A DNA stretch of 34,956 nucleotides from a virus: positions 1-34,956 of IMG/VR virus record IMGVR_UViG_3300009155_000017. One strand, given 5' to 3'. This document shows, piece after piece, positions 6,071 to 13,289 of the stretch (the stretch's first letter is position 1; every line of letters begins with the position of its first letter). The translations under genes and the position numbers were made by a program. The notes under the pieces are model-generated. The model searched no databases and was not told where the DNA came from. It saw only the letters and a program-made list of their open reading frames with translations.

Positions 6071-6193
6071 ATGACATACAAAATGGCAATGCGAATATTG
6101 GACAGGGTGCGGGATGGGGTTAGTTACCCGCTATGGGTTATCCGCAAAGCCTTGGAACTAACTGGCGATATTGATGGACATGGAACACTTTAA
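6071..6193 (+). CDS. 40-residue protein, unknown
   Basis: The short frame starts directly at the stop of the PAPS-reductase-like gene and encodes MTYKMAMRILDRVRDGVSYP and a further helical segment (LWVIRKALELTGDIDGHG). The pattern of one amphipathic helix, a Tyr-Pro turn and a second helix looks like a small helix-turn-helix or winged-helix fragment. Its end overlaps the next gene by about 20 bases. Too small to assign, but the tight packing supports a real gene. Confidence 0.55.
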   Translation: MTYKMAMRILDRVRDGVSYPLWVIRKALELTGDIDGHGTL

Positions 6194-6386
6194 GGATTGT
6201 GAAGCGCGGGAATGGATTGCCCGTTACCGCAAAAAGCAATTGGAAGAAGGCAAAGGCGAAGCAATTGAATGGTGGAACAAAATTATTAAAGAAATTGCCG
6301 CCAAACGCGGGCAAAAAGCCGCCGATGATTTAAAGCGCAGAATGAATGAACAAAAGGATTTAAATGCGATACGCCGCAAGGGTTGA
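6174..6386 (+). CDS. Small basic helical protein, unknown
   Basis: A 70-residue protein, strongly charged and helical: EWIARYRKKQLEEGKGEAI, then EWWNKIIKEIAAKRG and DDLKRRMNEQ. There is no membrane segment or cysteine pair. ATG 6174 is used; TTG 6171 and ATG 6180 are alternatives. It overlaps the following nuclease by 23 bases, so the two are likely co-translated. It could be a nuclease partner, but only position suggests this. Confidence 0.65.
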   Translation: MDMEHFKDCEAREWIARYRKKQLEEGKGEAIEWWNKIIKEIAAKRGQKAADDLKRRMNEQKDLNAIRRKG

Positions 6387-6630
6387 TGCCAACCAAGAAC
6401 AAATCGTTTCTGCGCTACGCGCCGCGGGTGCTTATGTTTGGATTATTGGACTACCCGTTGACCTTTTAGTTGGCTACCGTGGGCATACATTCTTGGTAGA
6501 AATTAAAAGCACAAAGAAAGGGCGTTTAACGCCTTTACAAGCCGACTTTTTCGAGAATTGGGGCGGTGGTACTCTTTCCCGTATCGATAGCCCTGAAGCC
6601 GCATTACGAATGATTGGGGTAATTAAATGA
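6364..6630 (+). CDS. PD-(D/E)XK nuclease, VRR-NUC-like
   Basis: An 88-residue minimal nuclease. Residues visible: Gln11/Glu12 in the first helix (DANQEQIVSALRAAGA), Asp33 in GLPVDLLVGY, then Glu46 and Lys48 in LVEIKS, followed by LTPLQADFFENW. This order (E/Q ... D ... E-x-K ... LT-x-x-Q) is that of VRR-NUC and related Holliday-junction-resolvase-like phage nucleases. It probably cleaves branched or flap DNA made during recombination and replication, or processes DNA before packaging. It overlaps the next gene by ATGA. Confidence 0.82.
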   Translation: MRYAARVDANQEQIVSALRAAGAYVWIIGLPVDLLVGYRGHTFLVEIKSTKKGRLTPLQADFFENWGGGTLSRIDSPEAALRMIGVIK

Positions 6631-6959
6631 ACGCACCGTACAAAGCCATCGATTACATCATTACAAACGCGCCTAAATACGCCAAGGCTAAAAGCGAACG
6701 CATCTACCTAGAAGAATTCCGTAAAACCAAAAAGGCGTTGCTGATGAAAGTAGCAATGGAAGCGGGTTACGAAAGCGCGGCGGCACAGGAACGGGAAGCC
6801 TATGCCCATCCCGAATATCAAGAACTATTGCGTGGTTTGGCGGTGGCAATTGAGCAAGAAGAAACCCTGAAGTTCATGTTAGCCGCCGCCCAAATGCGTA
6901 GTGAGGTATGGCGCACCGAATCGGCTAACGAACGCAATGGCATAAAAGCAACAGAATAA
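6627..6959 (+). CDS. Phage protein of unknown function, helical
   Basis: A 110-residue protein starting in an ATGA overlap with the nuclease. It is almost wholly helical with many Ala, Glu and Lys (SERIYLEEFRKTKKALLMKV, AMEAGYESAAAQEREAYA) and ends in QMRSEVWRTESANERN. The layout resembles a small protein often found beside the resolvase-like nuclease in phages of aquatic proteobacteria. I have no function for it. Confidence 0.7.
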   Translation: MNAPYKAIDYIITNAPKYAKAKSERIYLEEFRKTKKALLMKVAMEAGYESAAAQEREAYAHPEYQELLRGLAVAIEQEETLKFMLAAAQMRSEVWRTESANERNGIKATE

Positions 6960-6967
6960 CCCCATAC

Positions 6968-6997
6968 TTGCGTAGGATATATAAGCCCGCTTATACT
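6968..6997 (+). promoter_or_regulatory. Middle promoter with operator 3
   Basis: TTGCGT (6968-6973) and TATACT (6992-6997) are spaced by 18 bp and lie in the 79-base gap before 7039. The -10 overlaps the right half of operator 3. RNA would start near 7004, where a 12-codon leader frame begins. Confidence 0.55.
6980..6995. promoter_or_regulatory. Operator 3 (TATAAG-CCCG-CTTATA)
   Basis: A perfect 6+6 inverted repeat with 4-base centre, the same spacing and half-sites as operators 1 and 2. It lies in one of the few gaps of this gene cluster. Confidence 0.65.
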
Positions 6998-7003
6998 GCA
7001 ACC

Positions 7004-7042
7004 ATGCCGTTGCATCACGGTCTAAACGAAAGCGCAAAATGA
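7004..7042 (+). CDS. 12-residue leader peptide
   Basis: This tiny frame MPLHHGLNESAK begins about where the promoter at 6992 should start transcription. Its TGA overlaps the ATG of the next gene (ATGA at 7039). The downstream gene has only a weak ribosome-binding site, so translation may be coupled through this leader. Confidence 0.35.
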   Translation: MPLHHGLNESAK

Positions 7043-7248
7043 AACACGCATCTACCAAGAAAAACAACCTTGTAATTATGTTGGATGAATTCAACAATGT
7101 TTGGATTGATAAAACCATTCCATCTACAGAACTGCAATGTATCCGCTATGTTTGCCACAGGAATTGGGTTCACGCAATGGACAAAGGTACAGTAAAAATT
7201 GTTACCTTGGCTCAATTTGCACAAATGCCACAGGCGGTAGCGGCATGA
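7039..7248 (+). CDS. Small protein, unknown
   Basis: A 69-residue protein, MKHASTKKNNLVIMLDEFNN and on, with alternating hydrophobic residues (NLVIMLDEFNNVWID, GTVKIVTLAQFA) that suggest a small beta-rich fold, and two cysteines (C34, C39). It is the first full gene after operator 3 and is followed by ATGA-coupled small genes. No family recognised. Confidence 0.65.
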   Translation: MKHASTKKNNLVIMLDEFNNVWIDKTIPSTELQCIRYVCHRNWVHAMDKGTVKIVTLAQFAQMPQAVAA

Positions 7249-7340
7249 ACTGGCCCTTTCCCCCGTTTCCAAACCCAAAAGATAAGGGGCGTAAAACCCC
7301 TAAGTTCAACCCCGATAATTTTGAGGATGCGCCCGTATGA
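7245..7340 (+). CDS. 31-residue Pro-rich peptide
   Basis: [20 protein letters not shown] followed by [11 protein letters not shown]. The frame is bounded on both sides by ATGA overlaps (7245 and 7337), which argues for translation. It is Pro- and Lys-rich and probably unstructured. No function is visible. Confidence 0.5.
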   Translation: MNWPFPPFPNPKDKGRKTPKFNPDNFEDAPV

Positions 7341-7582
7341 GTGATTACGAATTTACCTTTAATGCTGAAACTGGTGCGGGCGGCGAAACCGTCACTTGCA
7401 AAATGACTTACGAACGCGATGAATACGGCACATTTGCCGAAAACATTGAATCGGTTATGTTTGAGGGTGTAGAAGTTATTGCTTTGCTATCTGAAGAACA
7501 ATTTGCCGAATTGGAAATAGATGGCGTAATGAAATTGGCTACGCATTTACAAGAAGAAAAAGACAGGGCGCAAGAACCATGA
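7337..7582 (+). CDS. Small acidic protein, unknown
   Basis: An 81-residue acidic protein. The first half is beta-like ([20 protein letters not shown]) and the second helical ([20 protein letters not shown]). Strong net negative charge could suit a DNA-mimic or a nuclease inhibitor, but that is only a speculation from composition. It is ATGA-coupled to genes on both sides. Confidence 0.65.
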   Translation: MSDYEFTFNAETGAGGETVTCKMTYERDEYGTFAENIESVMFEGVEVIALLSEEQFAELEIDGVMKLATHLQEEKDRAQEP

Positions 7583-7761
7583 TGCCGCAAATAAACATTG
7601 GCGCACGGTTTGCCAATCACAAATTTAAACTTTGCACTAAATGCGATATTGATAAACCGCCCGAAGGCGGCATAGACATGGGGCATAAATGGATTTGCCA
7701 ATCATGTTGGAACAAACGCATTACAGGCAAACACCTAAGACAAAACAGTAAAAATGCGTAA
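7579..7761 (+). CDS. Zinc-ribbon protein
   Basis: A 60-residue protein with two CxxC pairs, CTKC (19-22) and CQSC (40-43), separated by 17 residues: a treble-clef or ribbon-type zinc site. The region between is [13 protein letters not shown]; a basic tail ([13 protein letters not shown]) follows and could contact nucleic acid. It overlaps the next gene by 8 bases. A small transcription or DNA-binding factor is the likely class; the target is unknown. Confidence 0.7.
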   Translation: MMPQINIGARFANHKFKLCTKCDIDKPPEGGIDMGHKWICQSCWNKRITGKHLRQNSKNA

Positions 7762-8212
7762 ACGCACTAAACGCAAATTTTGGGCATTGTTAGACCCAAT
7801 TGCACATGGAATTGTTGGGGCTAGTTATACACCTAGACATTTGTTAGATAAATTGCGACTAAACGAATATGCCGCTTTGGAATCAATCACCAAAGGCAAC
7901 GGCACGATACAGGATTGGCGAACCCTAGTAGATGTGCTAAACCTTTCGGAAATGATGGCTAAAAACGGCGTTGGCCCTGAAGTGTTGCCCGTATGTCAAA
8001 AAGCCCAAGAAAGCCTACACAAAGCCGCTATACGCTACCAAAGCACCATGCAAATGGGATTAGATGGGGTTGGCATCCAAGCGGTGCGGGAATTACTGGA
8101 ATATGCCGATTTGCAACAGGGAAGCGTAACCCGCGCAGAATTTGAACGCTATGTGCAAAAAACAAGAAATTACATAAAATCAAACGGTAACTTAGTGGTA
8201 GAAATTGAATGA
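7754..8212 (+). CDS. Conserved-looking phage protein, unknown
   Basis: A 152-residue, mostly helical protein with a basic N-terminus ([19 protein letters not shown]) and a long mid helix (LVDVLNLSEMMAKNGVG). Its C-terminal part ends RAEFERYVQKTRNYIKSNGN. There is no membrane segment, cysteine cluster or nucleotide-binding motif. It lies before the HNH-type gene with an ATGA overlap. It looks like a family found in phages of Proteobacteria, but I can give no function. Confidence 0.7.
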   Translation: MRKRTKRKFWALLDPIAHGIVGASYTPRHLLDKLRLNEYAALESITKGNGTIQDWRTLVDVLNLSEMMAKNGVGPEVLPVCQKAQESLHKAAIRYQSTMQMGLDGVGIQAVRELLEYADLQQGSVTRAEFERYVQKTRNYIKSNGNLVVEIE

Positions 8213-8535
8213 GATTCCCAAAACACCAATACATCCGTAGTTCTGACTTATTACGCAACGCCCGTGAAATACCATGCCAACATTGCGGCGCAGACGATGG
8301 AACGGTAGTAGCCGCCCACACTAATTGGCAAGGGGGCAAGGGCCGCGGCATTCGTGCTGATGACAACCTAATTAGCAGTTTGTGTTATTCATGCCACATG
8401 GAAATAGACCAAGGCGGCAAACTGGATAAAGCCGAACGGCAAAAGATTTGGCTTGCCGCACATTTGAAAACGGTGCGAAAATTGCAAGAATACGGCTTAT
8501 GGCCTAATGATGTACCACTACCTGAAGGATTATGA
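8209..8535 (+). CDS. HNH-type nuclease, YbcO/DUF1364-like
   Basis: A 108-residue protein. The pattern is C-x-x-CGADDGTVVAAH, GKGRGIRADDNLISSLCYSC, then HMEIDQG: a CxxC pair, a central AAH histidine, N in DDN, and CxxCH. This is the beta-beta-alpha metal fold of HNH nucleases and resembles the lambdoid YbcO (DUF1364) type in length and in the ID-GG segment after the last His. Such proteins act on DNA ends or recombination intermediates. It is coupled by ATGA at both ends. Confidence 0.75.
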   Translation: MRFPKHQYIRSSDLLRNAREIPCQHCGADDGTVVAAHTNWQGGKGRGIRADDNLISSLCYSCHMEIDQGGKLDKAERQKIWLAAHLKTVRKLQEYGLWPNDVPLPEGL

Positions 8536-8930
8536 TGGTTAAATTTCGCGCTGAAGCCGCCCAAAACGACCCCGTAATGCAGTTTGTGCAATGCCTATTG
8601 CATAGCGTCACAAACGCCCATATTCTGCATTTCCAAACGCCTAGTTTCTCCGAACACATGGCATTAGGTACTTTTTACAATGAAGTTGGCGAATTGGTCG
8701 ATAACTTTGTAGAGGCGTTCCAAGGCAAATACGGGTTACTTACCAAGTACCAAGCCGAATACGAATTGCCCGCAACAGACCCCGTTGTTTATTTAACCTA
8801 CCTGAAAGATGAAGTAGCAACCCTACGCCGTGCGCCTAACTTTCCACAGGATAGCGAACTTCAAAACGAAGTAGATAACATTGCTAACCTTATCAATAGC
8901 ACCCTTTACAAACTACGATTCCTAAGTTGA
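8532..8930 (+). CDS. Helical, ferritin-like-looking protein (DUF5856-like)
   Basis: A 132-residue protein of long helices. The segment TNAHILHFQTPSFSEHMALG, then FYNEVGELVDNFVEAFQG recalls the His/Glu-spaced helices of Dps/ferritin-like proteins and the phage family DUF5856. Possible metal ligands are the His residues in AHILHF and EH and the Glu residues in NEVGE. If right, it might sequester iron or protect DNA. The match is from memory of the pattern and should be treated as tentative. Confidence 0.6.
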   Translation: MMVKFRAEAAQNDPVMQFVQCLLHSVTNAHILHFQTPSFSEHMALGTFYNEVGELVDNFVEAFQGKYGLLTKYQAEYELPATDPVVYLTYLKDEVATLRRAPNFPQDSELQNEVDNIANLINSTLYKLRFLS

Positions 8931-8931
8931 T

Positions 8932-9108
8932 ATGCCGATACGCAAGACACAACAAGGATGGTATTGGGGCAGTAAAGGGCCATTTCCCACAAAGGCAAAG
9001 GCACTACAAGTAGCCCGTGCCGCACACGCATCAGGATACATAGACCATGCCAACGATGCCATCAAACCAAAAGTGTTCAGAGTTGGGATGCAAGAACCCA
9101 AGAACTAG
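8932..9108 (+). CDS. Small basic protein, unknown
   Basis: A 58-residue frame, MPIRKTQQGWYWGSKGPFPT then KAKALQVARAAHASGY. The WYWGSKGPF-x-TKAKA ... AIHASG-type pattern occurs in short phage proteins near packaging genes, which supports it being real. It is basic, with one beta hairpin then a helix, like a small DNA-binding domain. It overlaps the HNH gene by about 60 bases. Confidence 0.6.
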   Translation: MPIRKTQQGWYWGSKGPFPTKAKALQVARAAHASGYIDHANDAIKPKVFRVGMQEPKN

Positions 9109-9484
9109 GCTAAACACTTACTGCCTAAATCATGGCGGTTTAGACAACATGGCTACCCGTGAAACAGATAGCGCATATCAAACGCCGTTATGGAAAACAA
9201 TTAGGGCAGTACAAATAAGCAAACAACCACTATGCCAAGGTTGCCTATCACGCAACATAGTGGCATCAGCAAAGCATATAGACCATTTGTTTGCATGGAA
9301 GCACATAGGTAGCCATGCCTTTAGCCGCAACATATTCCAAAGCCTTTGCCACAATTGCCATAGCCAAAAATCAGGGCTAGAAAAGCAAGGCATCTATAGG
9401 CACTACGCCCAAGATGGTGCAAAAGATTACACAAAGCATGACTATGCGTATATGTTGCATCAATACAACACAGGGTTGGAATAA
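9047..9484 (+). CDS. HNH endonuclease beside the terminase
   Basis: A 145-residue HNH protein. The N-terminal CSELGC...CLNHG could hold a first zinc. The nuclease core has CQGC, HIDHLFAWKHIG (catalytic His in IDH), N in SRNIFQSLCHNCHS and the second CxxCH. Lying directly upstream of terminase, it corresponds to the HNH proteins that HK97-type cos phages (HK97 gp74) need with TerL for efficient cos cutting. The start could be 9047 or 9056; neither has a clear ribosome-binding site. Its 5' end overlaps the previous frame. Confidence 0.85.
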   Translation: MPTMPSNQKCSELGCKNPRTRLNTYCLNHGGLDNMATRETDSAYQTPLWKTIRAVQISKQPLCQGCLSRNIVASAKHIDHLFAWKHIGSHAFSRNIFQSLCHNCHSQKSGLEKQGIYRHYAQDGAKDYTKHDYAYMLHQYNTGLE

Positions 9485-9502
9485 TAAGCCTTTTGGTTTC
9501 AA

Positions 9503-9551
9503 AAACTAAAAAATTTTCAGTTTATTGGAAAGCAAGCGCGGTGCTTCTTTC
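9503..9551. other. Two hairpins upstream of terminase (cos / late-control candidate)
   Basis: An AT-rich imperfect palindrome (AAACT-AAAA/TTTT-AGTTT, 9503-9523) is followed by a 9-bp hairpin GAAAG(c)AAGC-GCGGT-GCTTCTTTC (9528-9551). They lie in the 134-base gap between the HNH gene and TerS. Cos and terminase-binding sites of HK97/lambda-type phages lie in this place. Neither hairpin has a U-run, so they are not clear terminators. Confidence 0.35.
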
Positions 9552-9576
9552 GCAGAAAGGCAAAGATAGGGGGGGT

Positions 9577-9592
9577 TATAAGGTTGCTAATA
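9577..9592. promoter_or_regulatory. Operator 4 (TATAAG-GTTG-CTAATA)
   Basis: A fourth copy of the 16-bp motif; its right half CTAATA is the same variant as operator 1. It lies 27 bp before the terminase small subunit, the first late gene. I cannot see a good -35, so whether it is a promoter, an operator or both is open. Confidence 0.55.
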
Positions 9593-9618
9593 CGCAACAA
9601 ACCGTTTAAGATGAAAAA

Positions 9619-9990
9619 ATGAAAAAAGCACCCAAACAAATTATTGCGTTTTTGCGTAATCCAAGCACTTGGAACGCCGATGCGTTTGAAACCGCCATCA
9701 GGAACGAAGTGGAAAATTCAACGGGTGCGTTAACTGCATCTGATGAACTGCTAATTGGTTCTTTGGTTTTGGTGGTGGAAACTTTGGTTAAGGCGCACAT
9801 TGGATTATTGGAACATGGCGCGATTTACCACTACAACGCGGGCGATGCACCTAGCCCGTATTACAAGATAAGAACCGAATCAATGGACAAAGCGATAAAG
9901 ATTCTTGCCGAACTAGCATTAGTGGCAAGGGGTCGCCCAAAGATTAAGAATAAGGCATCCGAAGTAGATGAGTTATTCGCAACTGCTTGA
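9619..9990 (+). CDS. Terminase small subunit, P27-like
   Basis: A 123-residue protein before TerL and overlapping it by 23 bases. The helical body LTASDELLIGSLVLVVETLV, then a loop with GDAPSPYY, then SMDKAIKILAELALVARGRPK follows the P27-type small terminase outline (LT-x-x-D ... G ... NP ... LG-x-x-P). It should bind the packaging start site and recruit TerL. A three-codon upstream frame (9611-9622) overlaps its ATG as ATGA. The RBS is weak. Function is inferred from position and pattern. Confidence 0.72.
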   Translation: MKKAPKQIIAFLRNPSTWNADAFETAIRNEVENSTGALTASDELLIGSLVLVVETLVKAHIGLLEHGAIYHYNAGDAPSPYYKIRTESMDKAIKILAELALVARGRPKIKNKASEVDELFATA

Positions 9991-11647
9991 ACCCGCTTTT
10001 CAATACGCTAGGGGCGTAACCCTTGGCGACATTACCGCTTGCGAAGATGTAAGGTTAGCCGCCCAACGATTCCTAGATATGGTGGAACGGCGGGATGCGC
10101 CTTATGAATTTGTACCCGAAAAAGCCGAACACATTTTAAAGTTTGCCAAGTTCTGCCGCCATGTTAAAGGTGCGGAAGCGGGCAAGCCTATCCAACTGCA
10201 ACCGTTTCAGATTTTGTTTCTAGCCGCCGTTTATGGGTTTAGGAATAGAAAAGATAAAACGATTCGTTGGGTAACTGATGTAATTTTGTTTGTGCCGCGT
10301 AAATCAGGCAAGACAACTTTGGCATCAATCATTGCACTTTACGAATTACAGTTTGGGGATGCGGGCGCGGAAGTTTTTACTTTGGCGACCAACCGCGAAC
10401 AGGCAAGTATTTGCTTTGATTCATCTAAAGCCATCATTGAAAATATGGTGCATGAGTTTCAACAAAAGTTTGTTGTTTACCGAAGCGAACTAAAGAAAGC
10501 GGGTGATTCCACTTCTACTTACCGTGCGCTATCCCGTGATAATAGAAAAACAGGCGATGGTAAAAACCCATCGTGCGCGATGATTGATGAAGCGGCGCAG
10601 ATTACCGAAAGGTCATCTATTGAAGTTTTGCATAGCGGTATGGGTGCGCGTAAGAACCCTTTGCGTATGTACCTAACTACCGCATCGTTTACCCGCGAAA
10701 CCAAGTTCTACGAAGATTTAAACCATTTACGCACGGTGCTACGCGGCACGGCAGAAGATAACTACCGATGGTTTGGTTTACTGTATTCCATCGATGCGGG
10801 TGATGAATGGTCAAACGAAGAAACTTGGGCTAAAGCCAACCCTATGCTTGGCATATCGGTTACTACCGAACACATAAGGCACATGGCGCACGAAGCGCAA
10901 TCTAAGCCCGCAAGCCTTAACGAATTTCTTTGTAAGCAACTGAACATCTATGTAAGCGCAAATAGCGCGTGGGTCGATAGAAGGTATTGGGATGATTCAG
11001 TTTTCCCTATGCCCGAAGATAAACCCGAATCAACTTTTATTGCGTTTGACTTGGCATATAGCCGCGACTTGAACGCCGTATGCACTTTGCACCGATATTC
11101 GGAAGAAAAGTTCTTTGCAGAATTTCAATTTTTCTTACCCGAAGAAAGTTTAGACCTAATCCCCAATCACTATAAATCTATCTTTCTACAAGCCCATGCA
11201 AGCGGCATATTGCGGCTAACGCAAGGCAATGTAACCGACCTTAACGAAGTGGAAACCTACATTAAGCAACAATGTATTAAGCACAATGTTAAAGAAATCG
11301 GCTACGACCCGTACAACGCCGCGTCATTGGTTGCTAATTTGTATTCCGAGGGTTTACCCGTAAAGAAGGTTGGGCAGGGAATGGCGGTTCTATCTAACCC
11401 ATCTAAAACCGCAGAACAATTGATTTTGAAAAAAGGCATTATGCACGATGGCAACCCGTTTGTTGGTTGGCAACTAGGCAACGCCGAAGTTTATACGGAT
11501 GTAAATGGAAATGTGAAAGTTCGCAAGAATGAAGCCGATACATCCGCAAAAGTTGACGGAATTATTGCAATGATTATGGCTTTGCATTGCCATCTAGACA
11601 ATGTTTTTGTTTCTGATACATTTGGGTTTAGAAGTTTTGAATGGTAA
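9968..11647 (+). CDS. terL: Terminase large subunit (HK97-type)
   Basis: This 559-residue packaging motor pumps DNA into the prohead and cuts it. The ATPase part shows Walker A VPRKSGKTT (109-117) and Walker B CAMIDEA with catalytic Glu208; SGMGARKNPLRMYLTTAS follows as the coupling motif. The nuclease part has FIAFDLAYSRDLNAV (Asp361), EIGYDPYNA (Asp447) and KVDGIIA (Asp about 527), the three acidic residues of the RNaseH-like fold. Length is normal for Terminase_1/HK97 large subunits. The HNH gene upstream suggests cos-type cutting. Confidence 0.95.
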   Translation: MSYSQLLEPAFQYARGVTLGDITACEDVRLAAQRFLDMVERRDAPYEFVPEKAEHILKFAKFCRHVKGAEAGKPIQLQPFQILFLAAVYGFRNRKDKTIRWVTDVILFVPRKSGKTTLASIIALYELQFGDAGAEVFTLATNREQASICFDSSKAIIENMVHEFQQKFVVYRSELKKAGDSTSTYRALSRDNRKTGDGKNPSCAMIDEAAQITERSSIEVLHSGMGARKNPLRMYLTTASFTRETKFYEDLNHLRTVLRGTAEDNYRWFGLLYSIDAGDEWSNEETWAKANPMLGISVTTEHIRHMAHEAQSKPASLNEFLCKQLNIYVSANSAWVDRRYWDDSVFPMPEDKPESTFIAFDLAYSRDLNAVCTLHRYSEEKFFAEFQFFLPEESLDLIPNHYKSIFLQAHASGILRLTQGNVTDLNEVETYIKQQCIKHNVKEIGYDPYNAASLVANLYSEGLPVKKVGQGMAVLSNPSKTAEQLILKKGIMHDGNPFVGWQLGNAEVYTDVNGNVKVRKNEADTSAKVDGIIAMIMALHCHLDNVFVSDTFGFRSFEW

Positions 11648-11671
11648 ACCATTAAGAAATTGGGTAAAAAC

Positions 11672-13069
11672 ATGGCTATTTTCGACATTTTCAAGCGCAA
11701 TAAAGACCAAAAAAACGAATCAAATGTATTGTTTGGTCAATCTGCGCTAGGCAATAACATCGTTTATCAGGGCAATAGTAAAAACCCTAATGTCAATACT
11801 CAAATTCTTTATGTAACCACAGGCGCGACCAATAACGCGGGTCGCCCCGTGGATATGTCATTGCTTACGCGCAATAGCACAATCATGGCTTGCGTTGCGG
11901 CTAAAGCCCGCGCCCTATCCCAATTGCCTATTCGCGTGGTTAGCCAATCGGAAGATGGTACTTATGTGGATGCCATTAAATCCGATTTGGTAGGCGCACG
12001 GGATAAGGCAAAAGCCAAGCAAGTGGCAAACCTTTTGGCGCAACCCAACCATTTCCAAAGCACCTACGAATTTTGGTATCAATGGTTAATGTGGTACGAA
12101 CTTGCGGGCGAAGCATTTACCCTTTGGTGGAGAAAAGACCAAAAGAGTACAACGGAAACCCCGTTAGAAATGTACCTTTTGGATTCAACCTTGATTGCCG
12201 TAACAATCACCCCTGCGCGTTACCCATCGTATCGTTTAAGTACGCCCGCTTACGGTTTTAACCGTGATGAACCGCTTAACTTTAACCAAGTGATGCACAT
12301 TAAGGAAATGAACTGGCAAGGTTCTGCGGGTTTCAACAAAGGCATTTTGGCGGCAGAACTGGTTTCGCTAGACCAAGATATTGACCTTTACGCCAACTAC
12401 ATCATGCAAAACGGCGCAAAGCCAAGCGGAATGTTTACTACCGAAAGTGTTATTCCTGATGGCAAATATAAGGAAATTGCCGCCCGCTTGAAAGAAGCAT
12501 GGTCGGCAATGGTTTCTAGCCGCCCAAGTGACCCAAGCAAAGCGGGTCAGGGTATGTTGCTAGACCAAGGCATGAAGTACACCCCGTTGGATATGTTGAC
12601 CCTGCAAGATACGGATGCGGCTAAGTTAAAAGAACAAACCATGAAACGGATTTGCGGTTTGTTTGGCGTTCCCGCGGCAATGATTGGTATCGGGGATTCT
12701 AAGTACAACAATACCCAAACAATGATGGATGAATTCTATAAATCCACAATGTACCCAACTTTAATTAACATTCAGCAGAAATTAAAGCAACATTTGTTTG
12801 TTGGCTATCCCAATTTGTGCATTGAATTTGATACGCGCAATTTCTTAAAAGGCGCACCGTTAGACCAAATGAATTTTGCTACCGCGGGCGTTACAAACGG
12901 GATTATGACCCCCAACGAAGCGCGTGAATATTTGGGGATGCCCAATATGGATGGGGCAGATGAATTGATTGATAAAGGCGGGAAAGATAAACCGATTGCG
13001 GGAACATCCCCCCAAGATACGGGCGGCGGGGGTGGAAATCAAACCCGCAAAATGAATATCGGCAAGTGA
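11672..13069 (+). CDS. Portal protein (HK97-type)
   Basis: A 465-residue portal, which forms the dodecameric DNA gate at the capsid vertex. Typical segments: RNSTIMACVAAKARALSQLP near 70-90, YLLDSTLIAVT, the KEMNWQG loop, QNGAKPSGMFTTE, and the conserved stretch KRICGLFGVPAAMIGIGDSK followed by NNTQTMMDEFYKST. This matches phage HK97/SPP1-like portals (PF04860). ATG 11672 is preferred to TTG 11660. The C-terminus is Gly-rich and disordered (GGGGGN). Confidence 0.95.
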   Translation: MAIFDIFKRNKDQKNESNVLFGQSALGNNIVYQGNSKNPNVNTQILYVTTGATNNAGRPVDMSLLTRNSTIMACVAAKARALSQLPIRVVSQSEDGTYVDAIKSDLVGARDKAKAKQVANLLAQPNHFQSTYEFWYQWLMWYELAGEAFTLWWRKDQKSTTETPLEMYLLDSTLIAVTITPARYPSYRLSTPAYGFNRDEPLNFNQVMHIKEMNWQGSAGFNKGILAAELVSLDQDIDLYANYIMQNGAKPSGMFTTESVIPDGKYKEIAARLKEAWSAMVSSRPSDPSKAGQGMLLDQGMKYTPLDMLTLQDTDAAKLKEQTMKRICGLFGVPAAMIGIGDSKYNNTQTMMDEFYKSTMYPTLINIQQKLKQHLFVGYPNLCIEFDTRNFLKGAPLDQMNFATAGVTNGIMTPNEAREYLGMPNMDGADELIDKGGKDKPIAGTSPQDTGGGGGNQTRKMNIGK

Positions 13070-13076
13070 AAATAAA

Positions 13077-13289
13077 TTGTCCACTATTTTTAAATTAGTG
13101 ATAGCATCCTTGGCAACATATAAGCCAAATACAGAACCGCCCCCCAAAAGAGGGCGACCCCCTAAAACAATATATGACATCGACCGAACAAAAATCGATG
13201 AGGTAATCTATGACCGTAAAAAACCTGATGATGGTTTGCGAAGCCAAATTAGTTTTGGAAAAGCAGGGCGAAAGCACAGGAAAAATTGA
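13077..13289 (+). CDS. Possible small basic protein with AT-hook-like motif
   Basis: The frame between portal and protease encodes YKPNTEPPPKRGRPPKTIYD and a basic tail. KRGRPPK has the Gly-Arg-Pro core of an AT-hook, which binds the minor groove of AT-rich DNA. Starts are only TTG (13077) or GTG (13098), and the last 80 bases overlap the protease in another frame, so it may be fortuitous. If not translated, the 140 bases after the portal hold no other gene. Confidence 0.3.
   Translation: MSTIFKLVIASLATYKPNTEPPPKRGRPPKTIYDIDRTKIDEVIYDRKKPDDGLRSQISFGKAGRKHRKN

Noticed and set aside
12467-12472. TATAAG inside the portal gene
   Set aside because: No matching right half; explained by coding sequence.
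13119-13134. TATAAG half-site between portal and protease as a fifth operator
   Set aside because: The right half is ATACAG, matching CTTATA at only 1 of 6 positions.
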